DNA from: Cruorifilaria tuberocauda
Lineage: Eukaryota > Nematoda > Chromadorea > Rhabditida > Onchocercidae
Direction: 5' to 3'
Assembly (NCBI GenBank): GCA_013365365.1
Contig: JABVXU010000539.1
Location: 1 to 36,267 of the forward strand
DNA length: 36,267 nt
The notes beneath the pieces are model-generated. The model was given only the letters and a program-made list of their open reading frames with translations, did not search any database and was not told the origin of the DNA. Position 1 is the first letter of the stretch. Every line of letters starts with the position of its first letter. This document shows positions 22,414 through 33,378 of this stretch, piece by piece. The position numbers and the translations under genes were made by a program.

Positions 22414-22714
22414 ATATCGAGTGAGAAAAAAAAATTCTTTGCATTCCCAAAAGATGTTATTCACCATCACTTTCCCTGAATTACTAGTTACACAGAAAAC
22501 GTCAAAGTAAAACAAAGATAAGGTCACGTCACATTAACAGACCAAAATTATGTTGACCAGATTAAAATAAATTCCTACCAAAAAAAGACCCAAAGAAAAA
22601 TATTCCCCAAATTGATAGTTAACGATTTGCATAATTTGAAGTTTTAGGAACAAATACTCAACGAACAGAGGATAAGAACCTTCATTTTACACTGAATAAT
22701 AATGAAAAAATTCA

Positions 22715-22720
22715 TTTATT
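22715..22720 (-). terminator. Candidate polyadenylation signal of TDRD3
   Basis: An AATAAA hexamer on the minus strand lies about 300 nt beyond the TDRD3 stop and about 375 nt before the ISCA1 start. Confidence 0.35.
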
Positions 22721-23015
22721 CACATACGTTGTATCATACATCACAGTTAAACTGAGGTGTGAGTGAGAAATGATTCATATACATTGCAGTGAAAAATTAG
22801 CGAATGGCATACATTGTCTTAAGAATAAAAATGTTACCCTTTCATTTTGATTCTAGTACACAAAATTCGAAAATATAAAAGGCCCATTAATCACTAAAAA
22901 AAGACTCATATTCAAAATAGAAATCCTGGATTAGGAAAACTGCACACCTCATAAGGCAAATTTCGTTTAATTTCATTAATGGTGACTAATTTCACAGGTA
23001 TAAATAAATGAAAAT

Positions 23016-26000
23016 TTAAAATGTTTGGAATGGAAGAAGTACTCCAATAGGTACACTGCTTCTATTTCCATAATCATCATATTCAACGGTACACATATCA
23101 GCTGGACCCATTGCTACCAGTGTTGATGGATAAAACTGCAATAACAGGATTAATAACTTTTTGTTTCAGAATGAAAACAGCGAACAAGATATCGGTTGAA
23201 AACATATTTTTGGAAGGTTGAATAAATTATTGCAAAGATTCTTAATGAACTAAATCAAATGTTGACATACACTGCATAAGAAACAGCTACTATCTCTATA
23301 CATTTGGTATCACATTTCACCAAGCATTTCAATATGTTCAGCATTTACAACAAGAGGTGCAAAATATCCATTCCGGAGAATTTCAGCCATAATAACTCGT
23401 GAAACATGAACCCAATAAATCAATTTTCAAAAGCATTTTCTGCCCCTAATAACCAATTTAATTATATTTTATACTTAGTTACGAGCATCGAGTATCACAA
23501 CTACCACAGTATAAGATAACACACGTACTTGGCCATCACTCCACGGTGCAAGGCATTTGTCGCCAATTTCCCAAACCGGTGGTATCCCTCCATTTAATAT
23601 CATATTACCAAAAGGTTGTTGCTGTTGTTGTTGTTGTTCATAAAGTTGTCGATAAACTGTATTGTGTCGATAATTATGATTTCTGTTATCAAAAAATACA
23701 GTTCCTTGCGGAACATTATAGTTTTTACTAACATTCGATGGCGCGTTATCAACCGGGGAAATGTGCAATGCTGATAATTCTGTAAAAAACACATAAATGT
23801 AGATGCATCTTCTAACAGTTACAATTTTCTGATAGGACACAAACAAAGGCAATCCAAAATTCTTCCTTCCAACATATGCTGAATAGTCAAATTATTTCCG
23901 TCAAGAGCAGCCTTAGATTGCCTACGATGATAAGACCAAATCCTTCATATTAACCGTCAGAATCTTTTTAGCTCATTAATCTTAACTGCAATCGTCATGT
24001 GAATTCCATAAATTGTATTTTAAAGATGTAAATATATTTAAAAATAAGACTATATGCGTAAGAAATCGAAACAATACCACTCCAGGAGAAAACAGTTGTT
24101 CTTAATCAGTTGAAATGAGTAGGCATAAAAATATATAGAAATTCTTTAATAAGAAACTATGCAAAACCATTGCTGGCAGCTGAAACCGATTGGTCGTCCG
24201 CATAATTCGATCGAAATTTATCACCCGCTGTTGTATTTGTTTCCGCATAATTCGATCGAAAATTTTCACCAGTTGTTATATTTGTTTCCGCATAATTCGA
24301 CCGAAATTTATTACCCGTTTTTATATTTGTTTCCGCATAATTCGATCGAAAATTTTCACCCGTTGTCATATTTGTTGAGCTATTTCGTTCCTGATCCTGT
24401 CGCCAATTAGGCTGTTTTCGATATCTATTCGAGTTTGAAATTTCGATTATGCGAGAGCCAGTGCCATTATCAGAAGTCCGACTGCGTTGATAGAAACCTC
24501 TTTCGTTAAATTTACCTCTTCGTGGTCGATCCATTTCTTGAATTTCGGCATTCTGCACATTCGCTTCAATTTTCTTCATCTGGAATTGGATCCAAAGTCA
24601 ACAATTAAATAAATGATTTATAAAGTTTTTTTAAAAACTAATTCACTTTCGACATTTGTAAAACGTTACTGTGGAAAATGATTTTCATGAAGGATTACAA
24701 AAATGAAGATGCAGAATTATTTATCGCACAGTGATCATTCAGCAACATTTGAGAATATTAAAAATCTTGTTACAAAAGACAGGACAAATAGAAAAGTTTT
24801 AAATGAACAAATTCATACTTTAATTATTACAAAAGCATTAAATGAACTATAGAAAATCCATCTGACCTCTAAATTATCATGATTTTGATGCTCAGGGAAC
24901 TCATCCGGCGTGGGAACTTTCGATTGCATGAAGTCATATAAGGTGGGAGGGTTCGATGGTCGCTGAACTGGAGTCAAGTTTTTCTTATCATCATGGAAAA
25001 AACGTCGATTCTAAATTATGTTGAGATTATTATAGTATTGATCATTATTATTCTTAGAAAGATACTAATAACTATGAAATTTCCATAAAAAAGATATCTA
25101 CTATTATTAATGAACAAAATTCGATTTAAACCCCCCAAAAATTACCAAAGACAATTTAAAAACCTTTTCAAAGCCATTTAACCAAAACTGTTAAAAATAT
25201 GAAGAGAAGAAACTTTATTTTCCATATCAGGCTTTGCCTTTACCATCGGATCTTTACGGTTGCTATTATTACAAGAGGTTGATGCAGAATTCTCAAACTG
25301 TCTTGGCGTTAACTGAAATACCGTTTAATTAATATTTTGTCCTGATTCATTATGAAACTGATGAAAAGAATATATGGATTCATGAATATTTACTGACTGC
25401 CATGATATACCAGGATTTTTAATTAATTATTCGTATTCAGTATTCAAGTATACTAGTGTTCAACAACAACATTAGTATTCAACTAAGGGAAAGAACTATA
25501 TTCTTTTAAAAATTAGTTTTTCCTTGACATGTATAAATTACCTGACTTCGAGCAAATTTCTTTATGGCATTATTTTCGATAACCTGCTCAATTTGAGCTT
25601 TTCTCGCAGCATTAAATTCATCACCACGTTCATCAGTCATTCTTTTGGTTAGTCCATTGATAACGTCATTGGCTCGGAACATTTTATTAGTGGAATTAAT
25701 CGGAGCAGAAGACTGTGATGATTGCTGAAAAAAAGAGGTAAAATTCAGGAAACCACATACTTAAGATCTCAAATCAGGAGAAAAAGTAAAGTTGAAAAAT
25801 GTGAAAAATTGCTTTTCACATGGCTATGATTTAAATCGTTATTACGTATATTTTAGTAAAACCCATCATCACAGAACACAGTGGATACTCATGCTATTAT
25901 CGTTTACAAATTATATGATCGTATCATGGGAAGTTAGGGAGTTAATAAAAATTGAAATTTAGTGATCTTACACAATTAAGTTTCTACCTTTTTGGAAAAT

Positions 26001-27990
26001 TGAACCCATTTCGGAGCGCTGTTTTCAATGGTTCGTATTGGTTTCTGTAACCAGTTCTGCAAGATTTACCGGCTGTTATAAGTTATGAGTTGAAAAAATT
26101 TAGAATGCGCATAAAAATACCGAAAAAAAAACCTTTTCCATCTTCCATTTTTCGACCATTTTTTCAACATAGCCACCCAATACTTGACAATTATTTCCAT
26201 TGATTAGCAACATTCCATTCTCGAGTGCAATTTTCCCAACCAAACGAAGTTTTGTGCCCACTGGCGTTTCTACGCTGGAAACTTGAATAGTGATAAAAAG
26301 AAATAATAAAAAATAAGAAAATAAAAAACGAAACGAACAAACAAATAAACTATTTAGAGAGCTTATTTCGCTGCCAATATCGCAGATTCGCTGTAGTATT
26401 CAGACATTAATCACCCAAATATTAAAATTAATTCAAAAGCAATATAGTAAAACATTAGGCAATGATTACAACATTTCAAATAGCTTACTTTAAATTTGGC
26501 ATGGGTTCAAGCAATAATGCGTGAATGCTGGAAAAGCCATCACTTAGTTGAAGCTTGATAAGACCATCGGTATGCGTGGTTTCACTATATTTCGGATATG
26601 AAACATTGCGCAGCTTTACAATTTGAACGACCAGAGGTCCCTGAAGACATTGCAACATGAAATTTAAAAACTGCTGATGTTCACCATTATTATTAAAGAG
26701 TTTAATTATGAAGTACGAATCTGATCTTGCTGAATTATTTTTGATACTAAAGTAGATTTCGAGATGTTATCTCGCTCATTTATGATATATTAAAGAGATT
26801 ATTACATTTCCGGAATTACCGATCATTTACGTTCTTCTCTGTTTTGCTAGAAATGTCTAGGAATGAAATCTCTTTATTTATTTCGTACCGACAGAATTAA
26901 ATAAAGCTAAGGTCGTAGCAATACTAAAGTAAAAAGAAAAACGAATATGAGTAAGACGAAGAACAAAGAACGCAAATTTTTTGAGAAAAAAGGTACTAAA
27001 GAGAACTGAAACAGCAGGATAAATATTGTGTAGGTCATACATTCACATAACATAACGTACCTTAAATTCACCTAATTTTCGGTTGATATGATCTGAAAGT
27101 AACGGCAAAGCATATTCACGCATATCAGCCTGAAATAAGTACGAAAAAAAAAGTTGAAGAAATATTACCGCTTTTTGATATCATCCAAAACTTTTAGATC
27201 ATATCACTAATTCATTCATTCCAACTGAGAAACCAAAATAATGACCGCCAATTTCTTAAAGTAAAACTGAAACTTAAACATTTAAGTTAATAATTAATAG
27301 CTCACTTTCATGTAACGCATAAATCCAAGAGTGACTACCATTTATAATAACTATTTTACTAACAAAGAAAAAAGAAAAAGAGGACGAAACATATCGTCTA
27401 CTTCTGTACCTAGAACATGAAATTTCCAAATGGTTGAAAATCCATTGGAAATAAGGATTCCCAGATTAATATTGCTCAAATTATAACCACATGAACATAT
27501 GATTTGACACGTGGCATATGTAAATGAGCGTATTCTCTAGCTTAGGAAAAGATATCTAGACAGATTACTATTACTTATAGCAACTTAAAATAAAGCAGGT
27601 AAACTCCTGCATTCAAACGCAATAAATAATGAAAATTTCCAGAAAAAAGAAACTCTAAAACTGTCCGATGAATTATTCAGCATTACAGATCAATATTAGT
27701 TACTAAAAGTTATTTATATTTCGACAAATTTCATATATATATTTAAATATTAAATTTTTTTCTCTTAATAAACAGCATTAAAATTGTGTTCGAATGAAAG
27801 GCATATGAAAGAAAAAAAGCTGAGGAGGAGTACAAAATATGATAAGCAAGCCTACATCGAGAAGTTGCCTCTTCAACTGATCAACATCTCGTATTTTTGC
27901 AATTGGCTCACCAACAAAATCACCCAATTGTTTTGCATTAATTGGCCATCCCTCACATACCAATGATTCTTCCAATTCACTCTCATCCAT
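23016..27990 (-). CDS. TDRD3: Tudor domain-containing protein 3 (TDRD3) ortholog, 11 exons
   Basis: In animals TDRD3 partners topoisomerase 3-beta and reads asymmetric dimethyl-arginine on histones and RNA-binding proteins. Exons: 27856-27990, 27061-27129, 26489-26640, 26133-26274, 25988-26056, 25542-25724, 25244-25312, 24867-25010, 24168-24579, 23529-23779, 23016-23135. They join in phase to 581 aa. Residues 1-45 (CEGWPINAKQLGDFV) plus DINRKLGEF-like and the OB fold (LLLEPMP, LVGKIALENGMLLINGN, about 69-166) form the TOP3B-binding N-terminal module. PPTLYDFMQSKVP (about 295-307) matches the vertebrate TLFDFLESK motif. Residues about 389-447 hold four 15-residue repeats (FRSNYAETN). A seven-glutamine run follows. 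The C-terminal Tudor domain (about 526-578) has GDKCLAPWSDGQFY and VEYDDYGN. I could not find the UBA domain that vertebrates carry before the TLFDFLESK motif. Confidence 0.93.
23620..23640 (-). repeat. Polyglutamine run in TDRD3
   Basis: A CAA/CAG repeat encodes seven consecutive glutamines between the low-complexity linker and the Tudor domain; one CAG interrupts the CAA series. Confidence 0.85.
24201..24380. repeat. In-frame 45-bp tandem repeat in TDRD3, four copies
   Basis: CATAATTCGA begins at 24201, 24246, 24291 and 24336, an exact 45-bp period. Each copy encodes a 15-residue unit containing FRSNYAETN on the minus strand. Copies differ by a few substitutions, and the last is truncated. 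Confidence 0.9.
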
Positions 27991-28499
27991 CTATCATTAA
28001 ATAATAATATTTTAATTAGATCAAAACATGAATTTGCGATCAATAAGTGCATGAAATTTCGATTTAAATACGTTAATGCAAATTAAAAGTTTGCAAAATT
28101 TTAAAAATCACGCTTAAATAAAAAACATAAAGTTTAATTAAAGCTCCATTTATGATTAAATTGATTACTTTTTAGGTAAATATCCTTAAATATATTCCAA
28201 ATAGAATAACGCACAATTAACAATAACAATAGTGATACCGTATTGAACCGAATTCACTGACCATCGAATTACTATTGCAATATATAAATAATTTGATAAA
28301 TTATTATTTTAATCAAACATAAATAAAACAAAAGGTTAAAAAGATTAGTAAACTGATTTTAAACTTTTCAAAAGAAAAAACTACTATAATTTTTATGTTG
28401 AAATAACAAAAAGTGCACTTATTGTTTGTTTAATTTCTTTCAGGAATAATAAAAAGTGGAAAAACCAAGGTGAAATAAAAAACTAATAAAATTCAAAAT

Positions 28500-28718
28500 A
28501 ATAACTCAGGGAAATTTCAATCTAAAAAACGATAATAATAAAAAAGGGGAAAAATTAAAATTAAGAAAATAGCAAAATCTGGAACAATAAGTGAGGGAAA
28601 ATTCAATCTGAAAAAAAAGATAATAATAAAAATGGGGAAAAATTAAAATTAAAATAGGAAAATACGCAAAATTCGGAATGATAATTCAGGGAAATTCCGA
28701 TCTAAAAAGAAAAAACAT
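28500..28718. repeat. Intergenic tandem repeat, period about 88-94 bp, about 2.4 copies
   Basis: The unit begins ATAATTCAGGGAAATT, continues with TCTAAAAAA and GATAATAATAAAAA, then GGGGAAAAATTAAAATTAA, and ends GCAAAATTCGGAA. Copies start near 28500, 28587 and 28680; the last is partial. Confidence 0.7.
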
Positions 28719-29727
28719 AAGGACATTGTAAATTAGAGAGATGCATAAATAGCAACCGTTCATCGAAACATTAGTAAGATGAAACTGAAAGGTAAATGAT
28801 AAATTCATCCTTTATACAGAACATTTCATCACTGATTACTTTTTCAATCGAATTGAAATACGAAATATCAAATCATTCTTTGCATAAACAAAAAAACGAA
28901 ACGAAAAATGAAAAGCTCTTATTGCTTAATCATCTTATAAGCTTCTTTTCTTCTTTCAATTACAATATAGGTTGACATTGAAAATTAATTTTACAACAAA
29001 TTTTCATCGAAATATGAGAAAAGATATTTAAAGATGAAGTTGAGAAGAGTTAAATTTCACCGGAGAGCTGATTAATTCGGAATTAAATAATCATATTTGT
29101 GAACGATTCCTAATGAATCGATTAGTTTCAACCTTGTTTAACTTGCTCAAGAAATAGTAATACTTCTAATTTACCATGATCATACTTATCGCACCTTGAA
29201 CATAAACCTGTTACACGATCATTACTTTTTTGATTGAGCCTCTAGGGATCAATTTATGATAAGTTATTATTTGTCACCACTCCTCATTGTCATTATTTTA
29301 CTCATAGCAATTCTGCATATTATATGCAAATTTTATAAATATTACTCTCTCACCCTCACTTTCCTCTCGATCATCAAGATCAGTGTGCTATTTCGTCTCT
29401 TTTTCTCATTCTTTGTTGTTTCTTCAAATTTTACGCTATTTTAATTAACGATTTATTACCAAACTAATTACGTTATTCAAAAATTTAACTTTTTTAGCTA
29501 TTTCATTGACGTTAATCGGGATTGTTGTGCGGTCGAGAGTTTGTATATTCCGGAATAGCTCATCTCAGGAAAAGATGAACGATTTAGCAATCAGGATTCA
29601 AGAATCTTCACATACGATTGTACCGTAATGATATATGCTGAATTGAATTAAATCTTATTCTGGATGATAAGTCGCGTATTTTGAAATCAGGATAGCTTTT
29701 AACAAATTCTTCCATTATTTATTTTGT

Positions 29728-29739
29728 ATATCTTTTCAG
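29728..29739 (+). promoter_or_regulatory. Acceptor immediately before the NAA40 start codon
   Basis: TATCTTTTCAG lies one nucleotide before the ATG at 29741. Either a leader is spliced here, or an upstream exon joins and the true start lies further 5'. Confidence 0.5.
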
Positions 29740-29740
29740 G

Positions 29741-31806
29741 ATGAAAGCGGATGCGAAAAAGAAATTAGTGAAGAAAGCTACGAAATTGATCAATACTGAA
29801 AATGCTATTGGTGGTACTGAACGTTTTGAAGATATTGCGAGGTTATTCTTCAGTATCTTGCTTTATTGAATAAGTAAACTTCACTTTTCTTGAGATAAAT
29901 TTTAGAAAGTTTAAAAAAGCGTCATGCATCAGTTGTGATCTTTTTTCCAAGGAATTATTAATAATTTGCTTTTATTTAATTTGACAGGAAGAAAGTTTTT
30001 TTTGTATATGCCAATGTTAAAGCTCTTTTTTTCAACAGGCTTAACAGTGTCATTCTTTTCTTATTTCTCTGTGCATGATAACAGATTCCTTTTTTCTCCT
30101 CATCAAATCAGTGTTTTTGAAGAAGATATAACAGGTCATTTTACATCGATTACGATTCGATATTTTTGATAAGTTTGAATAAATGTAATGAATTAATTAA
30201 ATTTTAGTGAAAGAGTTCATTTTTCGTTTTGCTGGGGAACACATTTGAGTGACGAGGAATTTGAATGGGTTTTCCAGTTGTTCGTGATTAATATGCGTAC
30301 AATGTATCAAATCTCTCGTTGGGGTTACGATGAAATGAGCAAAAAGCAAGAACTACGTGCTACAACTTCCAGGTATTTGTAATAAGAAATGTTTTTTTCA
30401 AGTAAAACTTTTTGAATTGGGACGGAAATGATGGTAGAAAAGACAGTTTAATCGTTTCTGAGTTTTATAAAATAATTCGTTCTTGCTTGATGAACTAGGT
30501 CTTAACTGAATGCTTTATTGATTGCAAGAGACAATCACATTAAAGTTACTATATCATGGAAAAATAGTCCAAAATGTATTAGATTGTAAAAGAGAACATA
30601 TCGTGGTAAACTGTATTCTGTGTTTTTTCACTAGACAATAAATAATATCTTAAGAAATGCTATTTACAGATATATTATTGCGAAGAGTCAAAATGGTAAG
30701 GCAGTCGCTTATTTGCATTATCGTTTTGATATTGATTTCGATTCGGCTGTATTATATTGGTTAGTGAATGTTAGCATTGTTTTACGGATGATGAATTGCA
30801 TCATATGCCATTATCAAATAATTAAATAGTATCGTTCTTTTTCCCATATTCATCTTGTCATGATCGACATTGTTAGTGATAGTAACATGACAGAGGAACT
30901 TATATTTGAGCTTATATTTGGAAGCTTTATGTAGCTTTAATCAAAATTTATAGTTTTTTCGTTGATTTATGTTGGGAAATTCATTTTTGTACGGTCTTAA
31001 CATTGGGAGAAATGATGAATAATCATGTCGCTTATCATATAGTCATCATTTTACCTTTTCGAAATTTGAATGAAAACGTTTTTTTTTTCTATTTGAAGAA
31101 AAATTCCTTGTTATCTCCGGATTTTTTTCATTTCAGTTATGAGATACAGGTGGAGAATGCATATCAGGTTAAAGGTATTGGAACGGCTCTTTTGTCCATT
31201 GCTGAATGTCTTGCAAAGAAGTAATTCTCGCTACTTTATACTGTTCAATATACCCTTATTTTTAGAGAGGGGAAGATAGAAGGAATAAAGTCCTGTAATG
31301 CTTTAGTTAATCTTGAAACTAAAAGTTGGTCATTTTCGTGTTGGATTCAAAATTATGGTAGTTTTCAAAACTTGTGAGAATCGTTAAAATTAAATTTATG
31401 CTAGCATTGCAAAAGCGTCTGTTACGAACAAGCTTTTCAATGAATAGTTTTCAAAACCTCTGAATTCTCAAACAATGAAGCTGGTAATTATTGCGGAAAC
31501 AGGATACCTACATAGTCTTAGCCGATATTAGATTTTGTTTGAATTTCACTTTCGTATATCTTCTACATTAGTAAATCAATATTAGCTTTAGCTCAAGTAA
31601 TTATTTGTTAAACTCAAATTTCATGGATATGTTGATTTTCTAGAATGCTTGGTAATTTCAGGATGTCGATGGACAAATTGATGGCTACAGTGTTTGCATT
31701 TAATGGAAATTCGCTTGCATTTTTCCACAAGAATGGCTTTCGTGTTGATCCATCTTGTCCAAACGATGGTGATTACGTGATTTTATCAAAACCGTTATCT
31801 GACTGA
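29741..31806 (+). CDS. NAA40: N-alpha-acetyltransferase 40 (NatD), histone H4/H2A N-terminal acetyltransferase, 5 exons
   Basis: GNAT enzyme that acetylates the N-terminal serine of histones H4 and H2A from acetyl-CoA. Exons 29741-29841, 30208-30372, 30670-30759, 31137-31220 and 31662-31806 join in phase to 194 aa. Family sequences are clear: NMRTMYQISRWGYDEM, YIIAKSQNGKAVAYLHYRFD, VLYCYEIQVE, and the acetyl-CoA loop QVKGIG (129-134), followed by KLMATVFAFN and FFHKNGF. The N-terminus is lysine-rich (ADAKKKLVKKATK), like the family's basic leader. It is shorter than human NAA40 (237 aa) mainly because it lacks the Cys/His-rich C-terminal tail and about 8 residues before the core. The start codon sits 1 nt after an acceptor, so an additional upstream coding exon cannot be excluded. 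Confidence 0.92.
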
Positions 31807-32040
31807 CGATCTCAACTAATATAGTTATAATTTTACTTTTTCAAAAAATTTCGTTTATTCACGCCGCAGTTGTACATAAACCTTCTTTTTGTTTTATTAT
31901 GATTAGCATAATTTACTATTAATTAAAAAAGAGAACAGATTTGTCAGAGAACAGAAGTTTGAAAGCTTATCATAATTTAGATTGAAAAAAAGTAATATCG
32001 AACCCAAGGTATAGAGCACCTGAAAAAAGATACTACCTAT

Positions 32041-32062
32041 ACATATATATATATATATATAT
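32041..32062. repeat. (AT)n microsatellite
   Basis: A pure AT dinucleotide run of about 20 bp lies 3' of NAA40. Confidence 0.85.
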
Positions 32063-33170
32063 TGAAAACACATAATTGTTCAATGAGTTGCTAAGATATA
32101 ATATATTTACAGGTAATGACATGATCGTGCAATTAGTTGCAAACAAAACTGTTAAATATTAGGAAATTGGTAGGCTATACTTCGTCACATCAAATTAATC
32201 CTACGGTCAAAATACGAATATAATTAAGAAACAAATGACAGATAAGTTCCTGGAAAAAGAATAACAAATTTTTTAAGATAGGATTTGAATATAGATTTAA
32301 GATTAATTGACTCAGCATGCAAGTATATATATTTAACTGCCTGATGTCTAGAACGTATTAAATTAAGTTATCATATATCGATTCACAGCTGAGATCACAT
32401 CTGTTTGGAAAAATCAAAATACAATTTCAATATTTAGCACATTTTGTATTACGGGATTCTAATTGTATTCGTTTAATTTATTGAATTGTTCATTTGGATG
32501 TTTTGCTCACATCTCTATTTCATTTCTGGTGCATTGATATTATTCACTTGTGTTCCTAACGGTAAAATCGAATAATAACTGTGTGATTTTGCTCTTTATT
32601 TCTATCATGCTCAATTTAATTAAATTTCGACAAAATTGTCAATTACAATTTGACCCATTTGATACATCATCTTTCTGAAATTACCGAAATTAGCAAACAT
32701 CAGTTAATCCTTTATTTTTAAATGATTATTTAGTGTCTGATAACTTTTTTCTCTACAGTCATTTCCAAGACTTTGTTTCTTAAATTCTAAAGTAAATTTG
32801 TTAGTCGACTTGCCAAATGTTATGAATGCTAATTCCATTAACTTACAATAGAGAAGACAGAAAGCGGAAAAATAGTTCGCAGAAATTTTCTAGTTGTAAA
32901 ATATTTTTGTTCTTACAATCTATACCAGGAGACTATCCTATCTTTTGATCGAATAGAAAACTTCACAGATCTATGAATACTTTAAATGTTTTTTACAATT
33001 TTCAGAAAAATTATTAATTAATAGTTATGATGATAACAGCATCAAAATAAAATACATACAGTAATATATCATCAAAATAAAGATAAGGTAGTTTTGCAAT
33101 ATATTGCTAAACTAATTTATATTTTTATAAAACATGCAATTTTGTTTTCTGTATTTTAGATTAGATGCAA

Positions 33171-33248
33171 ATACGTGCACACACATACACATACACGTAC
33201 ACACACACATACACACATACACACATACACATGCATATACATATGCAC
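33171..33248. repeat. AC/ACAT compound microsatellite
   Basis: About 75 bp of ACACAT and (AC)n units run from TACGTGCACAC to ATATGCACA. This is the longest simple repeat in the window. Confidence 0.9.
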
Positions 33249-33378
33249 AAAAGTACCATTTCGTCCTCTTCTGGTGACGAAAAGTCCCAATTTCGAGGAT
33301 TCTGAGCAAAAGTTGTGACGGCTTCTTATTGAGAGATAATTCACTGTACCCGCTTAATCACTAATGACCGAATTCTAA

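Larger units (their letters stand above)
27991..29740. other. Head-to-head intergenic region between TDRD3 and NAA40
   Basis: The 1.75 kb must contain the promoters of both divergent genes. It holds a tandem repeat at 28500-28718. A short open frame at 29256-29444 (+) is hydrophobic low-complexity sequence and is not supported as coding. No other structure was recognised. Confidence 0.6.
31807..33378. other. Convergent intergenic region with microsatellites
   Basis: It separates the 3' ends of NAA40 and the downstream minus-strand gene. It holds an (AT)n run at 32041-32062 and an AC-rich microsatellite at 33171-33248. No supportable exon was seen; open frames over the microsatellite are artefacts of low complexity. 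Confidence 0.65.

Noticed and set aside
24159..24410. Repetitive plus-strand open frames with repeating histidine/phenylalanine units
   Set aside because: They are antisense shadows of the 45-bp repeat inside TDRD3 exon 9, whose minus frame continues into validated exons.
29966..30169. Open frame within NAA40 intron 1
   Set aside because: NAA40 exons 1 and 2 join directly in phase and align with the family. No acceptor/donor pair lets this stretch be included without a stop.
33112..33344. Val/Cys-rich minus-strand open frames
   Set aside because: They arise from the AC/ACAT microsatellite read in several frames; there are no splice sites and no family resemblance.
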